The notes below the pieces were generated by a model that worked only from the letters and a program-made list of their open reading frames with translations, searched no databases and had not been told where the DNA came from. A program made the position numbers and the translations under genes. From Bacillota bacterium (lineage in GTDB: Bacteria > Bacillota > Negativicutes > Sporomusales > Sporomusaceae), in contig JAEZVB010000020.1 of assembly GCA_023443285.1 (NCBI GenBank), positions 1-16,817 of the forward strand: a DNA stretch of 16,817 nucleotides, written 5' to 3'. Shown here piece after piece: positions 7,807 to 14,843 of the stretch (position 1 is the first letter of the stretch; each line of letters begins with the position of its first letter).

Positions 7807-8739
7807 ATGACAGTCAAGTCACTGTTAACCACCTTTGGTACAGAGAGCTTGGGGCGACTCAGAGCAGTTATGGTACATAAGCCTGTAGTATCGATTGCTA
7901 GCATGAACGCCATTACTGCCGGGTATTATATGTTTGATCAAGTGCCAGATGCCGAGCAGTATCTAGCTGAACATGAGCGCTATAAAATGTTACTGTTGCA
8001 CCATAAAATTGAGGTGTATGAACTGGCGGATTTTGTTTTAGAGAACAAGGATGAAATGAATGTATTAGCTAGTCTGACTTATCTAAATGACAGCTCGGTA
8101 ATCACACGTGAGGGAGCCGTGTTGTCTAAGATGGGATATGGGCGAGCTGGCGAAGATACTGTTGTTAAAGAAGCTTTGACAAATCTGGGTGTGCCGATAA
8201 GCTATGAATTCGCTGCAACCGATCACTTTGAGGGATTTTTGATATTGTCACCAAGGACTGCGTTTATTGCCTGCACGGAAAGGCACCATTCGGTATCGGT
8301 GGAAAAGTTTATTCCCTATGCGCTGACACTATTTCCAGAAATCATTTATGTCGATGTTGTGAAAGCCAGACGCTATATGCATGCCGACATGCTGTTTGGA
8401 AAAGTGAATGATAACCTCGCACTTGTGTATCTGCCTGCGTTTTTAAAAGCTTGGCTTATTACTCAAAACGGCAGGCAGGAGATTGCTGATTTCAGGAAGT
8501 TTATGTTTGAACGACAAATGGAGCTTATTATGGTATCTGATGAGGAACAGCAGCGGTGGGCTTGTTCATTTATACCGCTTGACGCTAAAAATATTATCCA
8601 TTATGACATTGCCCTTAAGAAGCAAACCAAAAAGCAGCTATACAGCAATGGCATTGAAATCATAGAATTTCATCCTCATGCACTTCTGGCAGGTGGCGGG
8701 AGTCTGCGCTGTTTGACGCTTATGTTGCTTAGAGAGTAA
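7807..8739 (+). CDS. Amidinotransferase / arginine deiminase superfamily enzyme, substrate unknown
   Basis: The 310-residue protein shows the catalytic pattern of guanidino-group-modifying enzymes. The nucleophile Cys302 is in GGGSLRC near the C-terminus, His192 and Asp194 are in MHADMLF, Glu142 is in HFEGFL, and Asp95 is in LTYLND. These correspond to the Cys, His, Asp, Glu and Asp set of arginine deiminase. The usual EGGD motif reads EGFL here, so the canonical second acidic residue of that motif is missing and the substrate may not be free arginine. SD GAGGAG (7794-7799) is 7 bases before the ATG. It is the third gene of the probable splB-mutT operon. It stops four bases before the convergent gene on the other strand, with no terminator visible between them. 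Deiminase, dihydrolase or amidinotransferase activity are all open. Confidence 0.8.
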   Translation: MTVKSLLTTFGTESLGRLRAVMVHKPVVSIASMNAITAGYYMFDQVPDAEQYLAEHERYKMLLLHHKIEVYELADFVLENKDEMNVLASLTYLNDSSVITREGAVLSKMGYGRAGEDTVVKEALTNLGVPISYEFAATDHFEGFLILSPRTAFIACTERHHSVSVEKFIPYALTLFPEIIYVDVVKARRYMHADMLFGKVNDNLALVYLPAFLKAWLITQNGRQEIADFRKFMFERQMELIMVSDEEQQRWACSFIPLDAKNIIHYDIALKKQTKKQLYSNGIEIIEFHPHALLAGGGSLRCLTLMLLRE

Positions 8740-8743
8740 TACC

Positions 8744-9910
8744 CTAGACTGTTACTATTGATTTAACGGTATTAACTAACGCTGCCTCGCCTTCATTTGT
8801 CCAAATCAAGTATAATTGCTCAAGTGTAGCTTGGGAAAAAACGTAGTTGCGTAAGGCATAGAATTTTCTGGTTTCTAGGTCGGCGGATGTCAGACGGTAC
8901 TCTTTTTGGGCAATTTCGCCTAGTTTAACAATCAGCCATTTGGCCACAGGTACAGTAAATACCCAGTCGTGGTCACCTAAATGCGTGATAAAACCCTCAG
9001 CGTGCCGCGGTTGGGGGAGCGTCTTGCCGTCAGCAGCAAGCAACCCCAGGGAAACAGCATCCTGATTGGCCAGAATAGCTGCGGTATTAAGCCAATTCAC
9101 TACTTCTTTTTCGTCGTTATTGGTTCCGGGATGGTTGTGCGCGCAAGCTTGTGCGATGATCACTTCTACCGGGAATTGGCGATGGATGAGTTCGGCGAGG
9201 CTGAGTACATGGTGTGAGCCGGTTCCTGCAATAGAGTATTCGGTTCTGGAGGTACCATTTTCTTGCCATTGAAAAACCCAAGGTTTGTGCAGATCGTGAA
9301 GTGTCTGGGCAGCAATGACGACATCCCGGTTCATCGATGTTCCATAAACATCTTTATAGGCTTGAAAAAAGCCCAGCGCTGCCTGGACATTTATCGCCAC
9401 ATGGGTAGCCAGTCCGCCGGGATAGGAATGATGACTAGTGTAACCGCTGCCAGGTGCCGCATAAAAAGGGATTACAGTATGGCTAGTGTCTTTACAGGGC
9501 GGTAAGAATTCATCATAAGAGGACGACGGCTTGAGGTAATTTGCGGCAACTAGGCGCTGCTTGACGCGTTCTTTTTCTGCTTCGGTTGGATAGAGTTCCA
9601 TGAGCTTCGGAGCCGGGTTTTGCAAAATCTCGACAGTGGCACGGCGCAGACTTGCGTTGTCAATGGTTTTAGCGGTTTTTAATAGGAATTCAAAAGCGGA
9701 TTTAACAGGAATTGACTTTTCGGCCATGCTTATCGGATTCATAGCAAGGCAATCCTTAAATGTAACGGTAGAGACGTTCAGTGGCATAGTTTTGGCAGTT
9801 GAAGGAAAAGGAATGGCTGTCACTGCGAAGGTAGCTAAGGCTCCTGCAGACATTTTAAGAAAATCTCGGCGGTTATAATTATGGTTCTTATTATTATTTT
9901 CCGTTGGCAT
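8744..9910 (-). CDS. Tat-exported HD-domain protein, predicted metal-dependent phosphohydrolase
   Basis: The 388-residue precursor begins with a twin-arginine signal: NRRDFLKMSAGA (RR at 14-15) followed by a hydrophobic stretch to about residue 33. The body resembles the HD fold: HHSYPGGLATH (160-170), the HD pair H205-D206 in QTLHDLHKP, H233-H234 in GTGSHHVLSL and H258/H260 in CAHNHPG, all suited to binding metal. HD enzymes usually hydrolyse phosphate mono- or diesters inside the cell. Here the Tat signal implies folding, probably with metal loaded, before export. SD GGAGGG (complement of 9916-9921) lies 5 bases before the ATG. A PhoP box and -10 element precede it with the same geometry as those of phoA, suggesting a role in phosphate scavenging. 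The substrate is unknown. The 3' end is convergent with the amidinotransferase gene. Confidence 0.85.
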   Translation of the reverse strand: MPTENNNKNHNYNRRDFLKMSAGALATFAVTAIPFPSTAKTMPLNVSTVTFKDCLAMNPISMAEKSIPVKSAFEFLLKTAKTIDNASLRRATVEILQNPAPKLMELYPTEAEKERVKQRLVAANYLKPSSSYDEFLPPCKDTSHTVIPFYAAPGSGYTSHHSYPGGLATHVAINVQAALGFFQAYKDVYGTSMNRDVVIAAQTLHDLHKPWVFQWQENGTSRTEYSIAGTGSHHVLSLAELIHRQFPVEVIIAQACAHNHPGTNNDEKEVVNWLNTAAILANQDAVSLGLLAADGKTLPQPRHAEGFITHLGDHDWVFTVPVAKWLIVKLGEIAQKEYRLTSADLETRKFYALRNYVFSQATLEQLYLIWTNEGEAALVNTVKSIVTV

Positions 9911-9940
9911 AATATCCCTCCAATAGTATAAGTTAGTTCT

Positions 9941-9994
9941 AGTGTAGTTGATTGTTTTATATCCATTGTTAACTCGGTTTTAAATAAATGTTAA
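9941..9994 (-). promoter_or_regulatory. PhoP box and -10 element of the Tat/HD gene
   Basis: Read on the - strand, TTAACA, TTAAAA and TTAACA lie at 9989-9994, 9978-9983 and 9967-9972, each separated by exactly 5 bases (11-bp period). This is the direct-repeat arrangement bound by the phosphate-starvation regulator PhoP in Gram-positive bacteria. A -10 element TACACT (9941-9946) follows 20 bases downstream of the last repeat; no -35 box is needed in this promoter type. Transcription would start near 9934. Confidence 0.8.
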
Positions 9995-10021
9995 ATATGG
10001 ATATTTTTATAAAACATAATA

Positions 10022-10061
10022 GAAAAACGCAAAGCCTGCCATAACGGCTGTAGGCTTTGCG
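10022..10061 (-). terminator. Terminator after the yibE/F-like gene
   Basis: A perfect 10-bp stem (10028-10037 with 10052-10061) has an inner GCC/GGC pair. On the - strand it is followed by TTTTT (complement of 10023-10027). It lies 19 bases after the stop codon at 10080. T residues also flank it on the + strand, so it may work both ways. It separates the phoA-yibE/F side from the promoter of the HD gene. Confidence 0.85.
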
Positions 10062-10079
10062 CTTTTTAGGGGGGAGGGA

Positions 10080-11207
10080 TTAGCTAGTTTGAGAGTCTTG
10101 ACCGGTTAGTAGCCAGCCAGCCAACCATGCGGTAAAGGGTGCGACAAGAACCACACCAAAACTTCCGACAAGGGTATGGAGTATTTCGGCTGCGATATAG
10201 GTTAGGTTCAATATATTAATTACCGGTGTACCTTGGGCCATAAATACCATCATGAGGGCGGTAAAAGAACCAGAATACGCCAGTAATAAGGTTGTTGTCA
10301 TTGTACCGACAACGGCACGGCCTACATTCATGCCAGAGGCTACGGCTGATTGGCGGGAAATAGCAGGATTTTTGTCAACAAGCTCAGTTACGGCTACCGC
10401 TATATCAACTGCCACATCCATCATGGCCCCTGATGAAGCCACGAAAATCCCCGCAAGGAAAATTTTAGTGAGATCAATATGACTAAATCCAACATGCAGT
10501 AAGGTTTCGGCAAACGGGATAACTGCACCATGTACTTTAAAGAGTTGCCCAAATATAATTGCCAACAAGCAGGCGGCTGTTGCACCGCACATGGTTCCCA
10601 GAAAGGAAACTAAACCGGTTCGCCCAAGGCCTGTTACCAGGAATGTAACACAACCAACAACAACGCAGATAACCAACAGAGAAAGGATAATGGGGTCCCA
10701 GCCTTTTAAAAACAAAGGCCAAAGCACTTTCCATAAAACTAGTATGGTAAAGATAAAGGAAAGCACGGCTTTTACGCCAGTCCAGCGGGCAAAGTAAAAT
10801 AGCGCAAAGATAAATAGACCAAACAGGATCAGTTCGTTATCAAGGCGATAATGATCAATTAAATTAGCCGCAATGATGCGGCCGTTTTCTCCTTTGATAA
10901 CGACCAAGGCGGTATCACCGGGTTGAAACAATTTGTCCATTTCCAACTTTCCCAGTAGTGTATTGGTAGCTTCGATTTTCTGACCGGCAAATTCACCTCC
11001 AACAACCTGCAAAGTTACGGCTTGCACACCGGTTTGGACGACGCCACGCTGATGAATGGCTTGGTTATCAACCGCAGTTACTCTGGCTTTACTGCGAATA
11101 TAATCGTCGTCTTGTGTTGGAAATCCGGTCGGCAGAAAATATAAGGCGATACAGAGTATCGTGATCACAAGTACAAAAATTTTATCTGTATTTCGGGAAT
11201 AAGGCAT
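10080..11207 (-). CDS. YibE/F-family multi-pass membrane protein
   Basis: The 375-residue protein begins with a membrane segment (about residues 9-26). A roughly 85-residue soluble domain follows (KARVTAVDN, VTLQVVGGEFAGQK, GDTALVVIKGENGRI), then about seven membrane segments from residue 125 to the end. The conserved-looking stretch ASSGAMMDVAVDIAVAV and the later GRAVVGTMTTTLLLAY resemble the YibE/F family; its function is not established. I start it at ATG 11207, because AAAGG (within 11217-11222) is then 9 bases upstream, while ATG 11216 directly abuts that site. It follows phoA by 79 bases on the same strand, so it may be transcribed with phoA through the hairpin between them. A link to phosphate is inferred from position only. 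Confidence 0.85.
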   Translation of the reverse strand: MPYSRNTDKIFVLVITILCIALYFLPTGFPTQDDDYIRSKARVTAVDNQAIHQRGVVQTGVQAVTLQVVGGEFAGQKIEATNTLLGKLEMDKLFQPGDTALVVIKGENGRIIAANLIDHYRLDNELILFGLFIFALFYFARWTGVKAVLSFIFTILVLWKVLWPLFLKGWDPIILSLLVICVVVGCVTFLVTGLGRTGLVSFLGTMCGATAACLLAIIFGQLFKVHGAVIPFAETLLHVGFSHIDLTKIFLAGIFVASSGAMMDVAVDIAVAVTELVDKNPAISRQSAVASGMNVGRAVVGTMTTTLLLAYSGSFTALMMVFMAQGTPVINILNLTYIAAEILHTLVGSFGVVLVAPFTAWLAGWLLTGQDSQTS

Positions 11208-11229
11208 GACCGGCATCCTTTCTCATGTG

Positions 11230-11268
11230 TTAGGCCAAGCGAGCGGGCATCCCGTCAGCTTGGCCTAA
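11230..11268 (-). other. Intercistronic hairpin between phoA and the yibE/F-like gene
   Basis: A perfect 11-bp stem (11230-11240 with 11258-11268) encloses a 17-base loop that can form its own CGGG/CCCG pair (11244-11247 with 11251-11254). No T tract follows on the - strand, so it is not a standard terminator. It could attenuate read-through or protect the phoA end of a processed transcript. Confidence 0.6.
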
Positions 11269-11286
11269 AGCGTTTACATCTAAGAC

Positions 11287-12768
11287 TTACTGTTTTACAC
11301 CCATAATGTTCATAATTTTTTTTGCGATATCGGTATTATCATAATATCCCTGGAATAGTTCACTGCCGATACCCTGCGCATATACAGGTATTGCTACACC
11401 GGTGTGTGCATAAGTGGTCCAACCAATACCGGCTTTTTGATTGAGGATATGAGTAACTGTAACACTAAATGGTTCATATGTACCATAGAGCAAGTAACTG
11501 TTGGGATCTTTAGTGCGTTTTTTTGGATCAATCATACTGGCAGACAGAGCGTCGTTCAGGCGGGTTTTATCATATTCTGTCAAATCAGTCAAACCAAATT
11601 CGTCTGCAAGAATTGGCAGCCAATCATTTAGGTTGGCATACTGTGCGCTGACGGTTTCCCGATAGGTTTTTATCTGTTTGTCAAATACTTCGAAGGACGT
11701 AGCTTGCTTATTAATTTTGCTAAAAAAGGTTTCATATGCGGTACCGGCAAAGCCAATTGTCATTCCGCCGGTTTCGTGGTCGCCTGTCACAATGATCAAC
11801 GTTTCAGTAGGATGCTTAGCATAGAACTTAAGAGCTTCGTTAATTGCATCATCAAAGGCCAGCACATCGCGAACCGTTGTTGCTGCGTCATTGGCATGGC
11901 AGGACCAGTCAATCTTGCCGCCTTCTACCATCATAAAGAAACCTTTAGGGTTGTCTAACAGTTCAATACCTTTTTTGGTGAAATCAGCTAAGGTAACTTG
12001 ATTGGAAGTACGGTCAATATCATATGGCATTGCAGCTTCTGCGGCAAGTTCAGGAGCAATGGCGAATACCTTGCCATCCTGCTTGCTTACCTTGTTAAAT
12101 TCTTCTTGCGTATTAACCAGTTTATAGCCATTGGTTTTCGCGAGGTCAAACACGCTGGGTTTATCTTTTTTCGAGCCTGTAGGGGAGAGCAGGCCACCAC
12201 CGGCAAAATAATCGAAACCGCTGTTGGCTAATGCTAGGCCGATTTCATAATAGTTTTTGCGGGTAGGTTCATGGGCATAAAATGCGCCTGGCGTAGCATG
12301 ATCAATAGATACATTGGATACAATACCGACTTTCATGCCTTTTTCTTTGGCCATTTCTGCCATCGTTTTAAGCTTTATTGTTTTTGTTGCATCCATACCA
12401 AGGATATCGTTATTAGTTTTCTGACCAGTAGCCAGAGCTGTTCCGGCTGCAGCCGACTCTGTGATAAAAGTATTGTTCGAATGAGTGGTTTGCATGCCTT
12501 GGTTTGGAAATGCGGTAAAACCAAGTTTGCCTTTATGCATCTTGTTATCACTTTCAAGAGTGCCTTTAAAAATTTCAGCTGCATTCACTTGCGGCATGCC
12601 CATGCCATCACCAATGAAAAAGAATACATACTTTGCCTGCTTGCCGGTGTAACCATTGTTAATACCTGCGGTAGCAGTCTGCTGATGCGGAAAAGCAGAG
12701 ATAAACATAAGCGCAATTAGAGCAATAATTACAGCAGATAGGCTACATTGTTTGGTTTTCCTATTCAT
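11287..12768 (-). CDS. phoA: Secreted alkaline phosphatase
   Basis: This extracytoplasmic phosphomonoesterase releases phosphate from organic esters with two zinc ions and one magnesium. From ATG 12768 (493 residues) a signal peptide runs to about residue 34. The start is set by AAAGGAGG (complement of 12777-12784), eight bases upstream; an in-frame ATG at 12807 lies in the -10 element and is wrong. Motifs are FFFIGDGMG with metal-binding Asp54, TESAAAGTALATG with nucleophile Ser105, SIDHATPGAF, TRKNYYE (probable phosphate-binding Arg170), EGGKIDWSCHANDA, VTGDHETGG and TTYAHTG. The residue before the nucleophile is Glu, where E. coli PhoA has Asp. Three PhoP repeats lie upstream, so induction by phosphate starvation is expected. 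A YibE/F-like gene follows. Confidence 0.96.
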   Translation of the reverse strand: MNRKTKQCSLSAVIIALIALMFISAFPHQQTATAGINNGYTGKQAKYVFFFIGDGMGMPQVNAAEIFKGTLESDNKMHKGKLGFTAFPNQGMQTTHSNNTFITESAAAGTALATGQKTNNDILGMDATKTIKLKTMAEMAKEKGMKVGIVSNVSIDHATPGAFYAHEPTRKNYYEIGLALANSGFDYFAGGGLLSPTGSKKDKPSVFDLAKTNGYKLVNTQEEFNKVSKQDGKVFAIAPELAAEAAMPYDIDRTSNQVTLADFTKKGIELLDNPKGFFMMVEGGKIDWSCHANDAATTVRDVLAFDDAINEALKFYAKHPTETLIIVTGDHETGGMTIGFAGTAYETFFSKINKQATSFEVFDKQIKTYRETVSAQYANLNDWLPILADEFGLTDLTEYDKTRLNDALSASMIDPKKRTKDPNSYLLYGTYEPFSVTVTHILNQKAGIGWTTYAHTGVAIPVYAQGIGSELFQGYYDNTDIAKKIMNIMGVKQ

Positions 12769-12805
12769 TTTGTTGCCTCCTTTGAATTTGGTTATGTACA
12801 TGTCC

Positions 12806-12859
12806 ATTATAAGTAATTTATGGATGGTCCTGGTTAACTTGATGTTAAGTCTTTGTTAA
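12806..12859 (-). promoter_or_regulatory. PhoP box and -10 element of phoA
   Basis: On the - strand TTAACA (12854-12859), TTAACA (12843-12848) and TTAACC (12832-12837) are spaced by exactly 5 bases. A perfect TATAAT (12806-12811) follows 20 bases after the last repeat. This is a textbook Gram-positive PhoP-activated promoter, with repeats replacing the -35 box. Transcription would start near 12799, leaving a short leader of about 30 bases. Confidence 0.92.
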
Positions 12860-12900
12860 CTCAGATAATGTAGTAATTGTAAATAATGCGCATAAATTTT

Positions 12901-12929
12901 TTGTCCTAAGCAGGATTTTGAAGTGTTAT
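12901..12929 (+). promoter_or_regulatory. Possible promoter of the c-di-GMP riboswitch transcript
   Basis: TTGTCC (12901-12906) and TGTTAT (12924-12929) are 17 bp apart, each matching 4/6 of the sigma-A consensus. Transcription would begin near 12936, just before the aptamer. It is divergent from the phoA promoter; the two share about 40 bases. Confidence 0.4.
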
Positions 12930-12947
12930 GCAGAATAATGCAAAAAA

Positions 12948-13034
12948 ATGATATTGGCAAACCTCCTGAAAAGGCGGGACGCAAAGCCGTGGGTCTAAAG
13001 ATTCTAGTCTAAGATTGCCAGGTTGCAGCATGAA
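12948..13034 (+). promoter_or_regulatory. c-di-GMP-I riboswitch (GEMM-I)
   Basis: The aptamer core is clear: GGCAAACC (12956-12963), a CCT-GAAA-AGG hairpin with the docking tetraloop (12965-12974), GGGACGCAAAGCC (12976-12988), a TCTAAAG receptor-like block (12994-13000) and the 3' block GCCAGGTTGC (13017-13026). It binds c-di-GMP and precedes a diguanylate cyclase gene, so the cell would be reading the product of that enzyme. Aptamer ends are approximate; helix P1 was not folded by computation. Confidence 0.9.
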
Positions 13035-13060
13035 GTTAGCTGAACCGGCAATCTTTTATT
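13011..13060 (+). terminator. Riboswitch-controlled terminator overlapping the aptamer
   Basis: AAGATTGCC (13011-13019) pairs perfectly with GGCAATCTT (13047-13055). Beyond one bulged A, GGTT (13021-13024) pairs with AACC (13043-13046). T-rich sequence follows. The 5' arm includes the conserved GCCAGGTT of the aptamer, so aptamer folding and terminator formation exclude each other. That suggests an ON switch: c-di-GMP binding would prevent termination. The ON direction is inferred. Confidence 0.8.
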
Positions 13061-13118
13061 ATTGTAGTGGATTACATTTTAAACAAATATTTGGCCATAT
13101 TCTTCGGGGGGTGAACTG

Positions 13119-13427
13119 TTGAAAGAGAATGGAAACTGTTTTGTGGTTAGTATTGGTTCTGAATGTCTTGCCACCAATGCTGATTGCGTTCGTGACAAAA
13201 TCTACAGCTTTTTTACAGGTGATTCTATAGCTATCTGTCTTGATCTTAGTAATACTCTTTATATGGATGCAGCTGGTGTTGGAGTTATTGCCGCAGTAGT
13301 CTTTGAAGGACGACGTAAAGGCATTAACATATCAATGAGAGGAGCCAAGGGAGCGGTACTGGATTTGCTTACGTCAACTGGATTATATCGATTATCTTCG
13401 TGGAGTGGTGATAACTTTGGAGGGTGA
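13119..13427 (+). CDS. STAS-domain protein lacking the usual phospho-acceptor serine
   Basis: The 102-residue protein has the STAS (anti-anti-sigma factor) fold pattern: a first strand with FVVSIG, then ICLDLSNTLYMDAAGVGVI, then a helix-strand pair (GRRKGINISMRGAKGAVLDLL) and a final STGLYRL. In SpoIIAA-type proteins the loop reads D-S-S-G with a phosphorylated serine. Here it is D50-A51-A52-G53, so this switch is absent. The start is TTG 13119, preceded by a GGGGGGTG stretch (within 13106-13113). It overlaps the response regulator gene by 23 bases and is the first gene after the c-di-GMP riboswitch. It may be a protein-protein interaction module for the cyclase or for an unseen partner. There is no anti-sigma kinase nearby. 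Confidence 0.8.
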   Translation: MKENGNCFVVSIGSECLATNADCVRDKIYSFFTGDSIAICLDLSNTLYMDAAGVGVIAAVVFEGRRKGINISMRGAKGAVLDLLTSTGLYRLSSWSGDNFGG

Positions 13428-14319
13428 AAGGCAACGAATTTTAATTGTTGACGACACAAAATTAAATAACCAAATCATGAAGGATATTTTGGGTAATGAT
13501 TATGATATTCTTGTTTCGACAACGGGAGAAGAAGGCTTAGCTTTAGCTGCTTCAGAGAGTATAGATCTTATATTACTAGACGTTGAAATGCCAGGAATGA
13601 ACGGTTACGAGGTATGCAGAAAATTAAAGCAAAATCCTTACACCCAAAACATCCCCGTTATTTTTGTTTCGGCTGCTAATGATGTACAGCATGAAACAGA
13701 GGGACTTGAAATCGGGGCAATTGATTATATTATAAAACCGTCCAATCCCGCCATTATAAGGGCGCGAGTAAAAAACCATTTGGAGCTTAAGAAATATAGG
13801 GATATACTTGAGCGAATATCCCTAATAGATGGATTAACCGGTATAGCTAACCGCCGCCATTTTGATCAGACACTAGAAAAAGAGTGGAGACGTGCCTTGC
13901 GTCAGGAAGATATTGTGTCTCTAGCTTTAATTGACATAGATTTTTTCAAAAAATATAACGATTTTTACGGACATCTTGCGGGAGACAAGTGTTTACAGAA
14001 AGTGGGCAGCATTCTAAAAGAATCGTTAAAAAGAGCCAGCGACCTGGGAGCACGTTATGGAGGAGAAGAGTTTGCTATTCTTCTCCCCTCAACGGCGAAA
14101 GAAGGGGCGCTGACAGTAGCGGAAAGAATATGTGATAATATAGAGGAGTTAAGAATTCCACACGAGATGTCAAAAGTGGCCAAACATATTACTGTGAGTA
14201 TTGGGGTGGCTGCTATAAGGCCAGAAGCAGATAAGATCCCTTCGGATTTGATCCGGCAAGCTGATTCTGCTTTATATCAGGCAAAAAATGCAGGACGGAA
14301 TAGAGTAGTAGCAGATTAG
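13405..14319 (+). CDS. Response regulator-diguanylate cyclase (REC-GGDEF)
   Basis: This cytoplasmic enzyme should make c-di-GMP from two GTP. Counting from GTG 13405 (304 residues), the REC domain spans about 11-125, with acidic residues D16 and D17, phospho-acceptor D59 (ILLDVEMPG), S89 and K111. The GGDEF domain spans about 138-304: DGLTGIANRR (142-151), DIDFFKKYND and the active-site GGEEF (219-223). An inhibitory I-site RxxD (R210-A-S-D213) lies five residues before it, so product inhibition is expected. The start is uncertain: GTG 13405, GTG 13408 and TTG 13417 are in frame and all overlap the end of the STAS gene, which implies coupled translation. The partner sensor kinase is not in the window. 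The leader riboswitch senses the same molecule this enzyme makes. Confidence 0.94.
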   Translation: MVITLEGERQRILIVDDTKLNNQIMKDILGNDYDILVSTTGEEGLALAASESIDLILLDVEMPGMNGYEVCRKLKQNPYTQNIPVIFVSAANDVQHETEGLEIGAIDYIIKPSNPAIIRARVKNHLELKKYRDILERISLIDGLTGIANRRHFDQTLEKEWRRALRQEDIVSLALIDIDFFKKYNDFYGHLAGDKCLQKVGSILKESLKRASDLGARYGGEEFAILLPSTAKEGALTVAERICDNIEELRIPHEMSKVAKHITVSIGVAAIRPEADKIPSDLIRQADSALYQAKNAGRNRVVAD

Positions 14320-14345
14320 ATTGAGGGGCGAACCTGGTTTAATGG

Positions 14346-14843
14346 TCATTGTATTTGACTAAAATAATCGCAACCCCATCGGTAGAAGGCAATAAAAGCT
14401 CTGGAAGCCAGAAGCGCCAGCGTAAGCGTGTAAAAGGTAGTAAACCAGCTCCAGCTATTGTATTTAATAAGGTTGGTGTAAAGTTCAAGTGGATATTCTA
14501 TTGCGGTTATGATGGCACTGAACAATAGCGCATACCAGATAATCCCGCCTAGGCCTCGCGTGCGGGTAGTTTGGTTATATAGAATACACAATACTGGAAA
14601 TACCCACAATTCAAAAAGCAAGCTCGTCCCAAAATATTGCGGTAGCAGACGGACTGGGTATTCTAAAAGCTTAAGGTTTTCAACGGCACCCCCCCAAGTA
14701 AAATCAAGGGTGCATTTAAAAAAGAAAACGGCGACCCAATCCCGAAAATACCGCCAATCTACTGCGAAAATCAGTAATGCCAAAGTAATTACTGCCGCCG
14801 TTATCATAATAAATTGGTCAAAGGTAATAATCATTGATATCAC
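14346..14843 (-). CDS. Small CBO0543-like membrane protein (copy 1)
   Basis: The 165-residue protein has about five membrane segments. Motifs such as LEYPVRLLPQYFG, ELWVFPVLCILYNQ and YPLELYTNLIKY recall the CBO0543 family of Firmicutes, whose function is unknown. The GTG start overlaps the TGA stop of the upstream gene by four bases (14840-14843), so translation is probably coupled; an ATG at 14834 is an alternative start. It resembles the protein encoded just upstream, and the two are tandem relatives. Its 3' end is convergent with the diguanylate cyclase gene after a 26-base gap, with no obvious terminator. Confidence 0.75.
   Translation of the reverse strand: MISMIITFDQFIMITAAVITLALLIFAVDWRYFRDWVAVFFFKCTLDFTWGGAVENLKLLEYPVRLLPQYFGTSLLFELWVFPVLCILYNQTTRTRGLGGIIWYALLFSAIITAIEYPLELYTNLIKYNSWSWFTTFYTLTLALLASRAFIAFYRWGCDYFSQIQ

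Noticed and set aside
12271..12720. 149-codon frame antisense to phoA
   Set aside because: It lies fully within a strongly supported gene, has no ribosome-binding site and its cysteine-rich composition is typical of a shadow frame.
12769..12807. Upstream ATG (12807) as phoA start
   Set aside because: It falls on the -10 element of the PhoP promoter; ATG 12768 has an excellent Shine-Dalgarno and begins a clean signal peptide.
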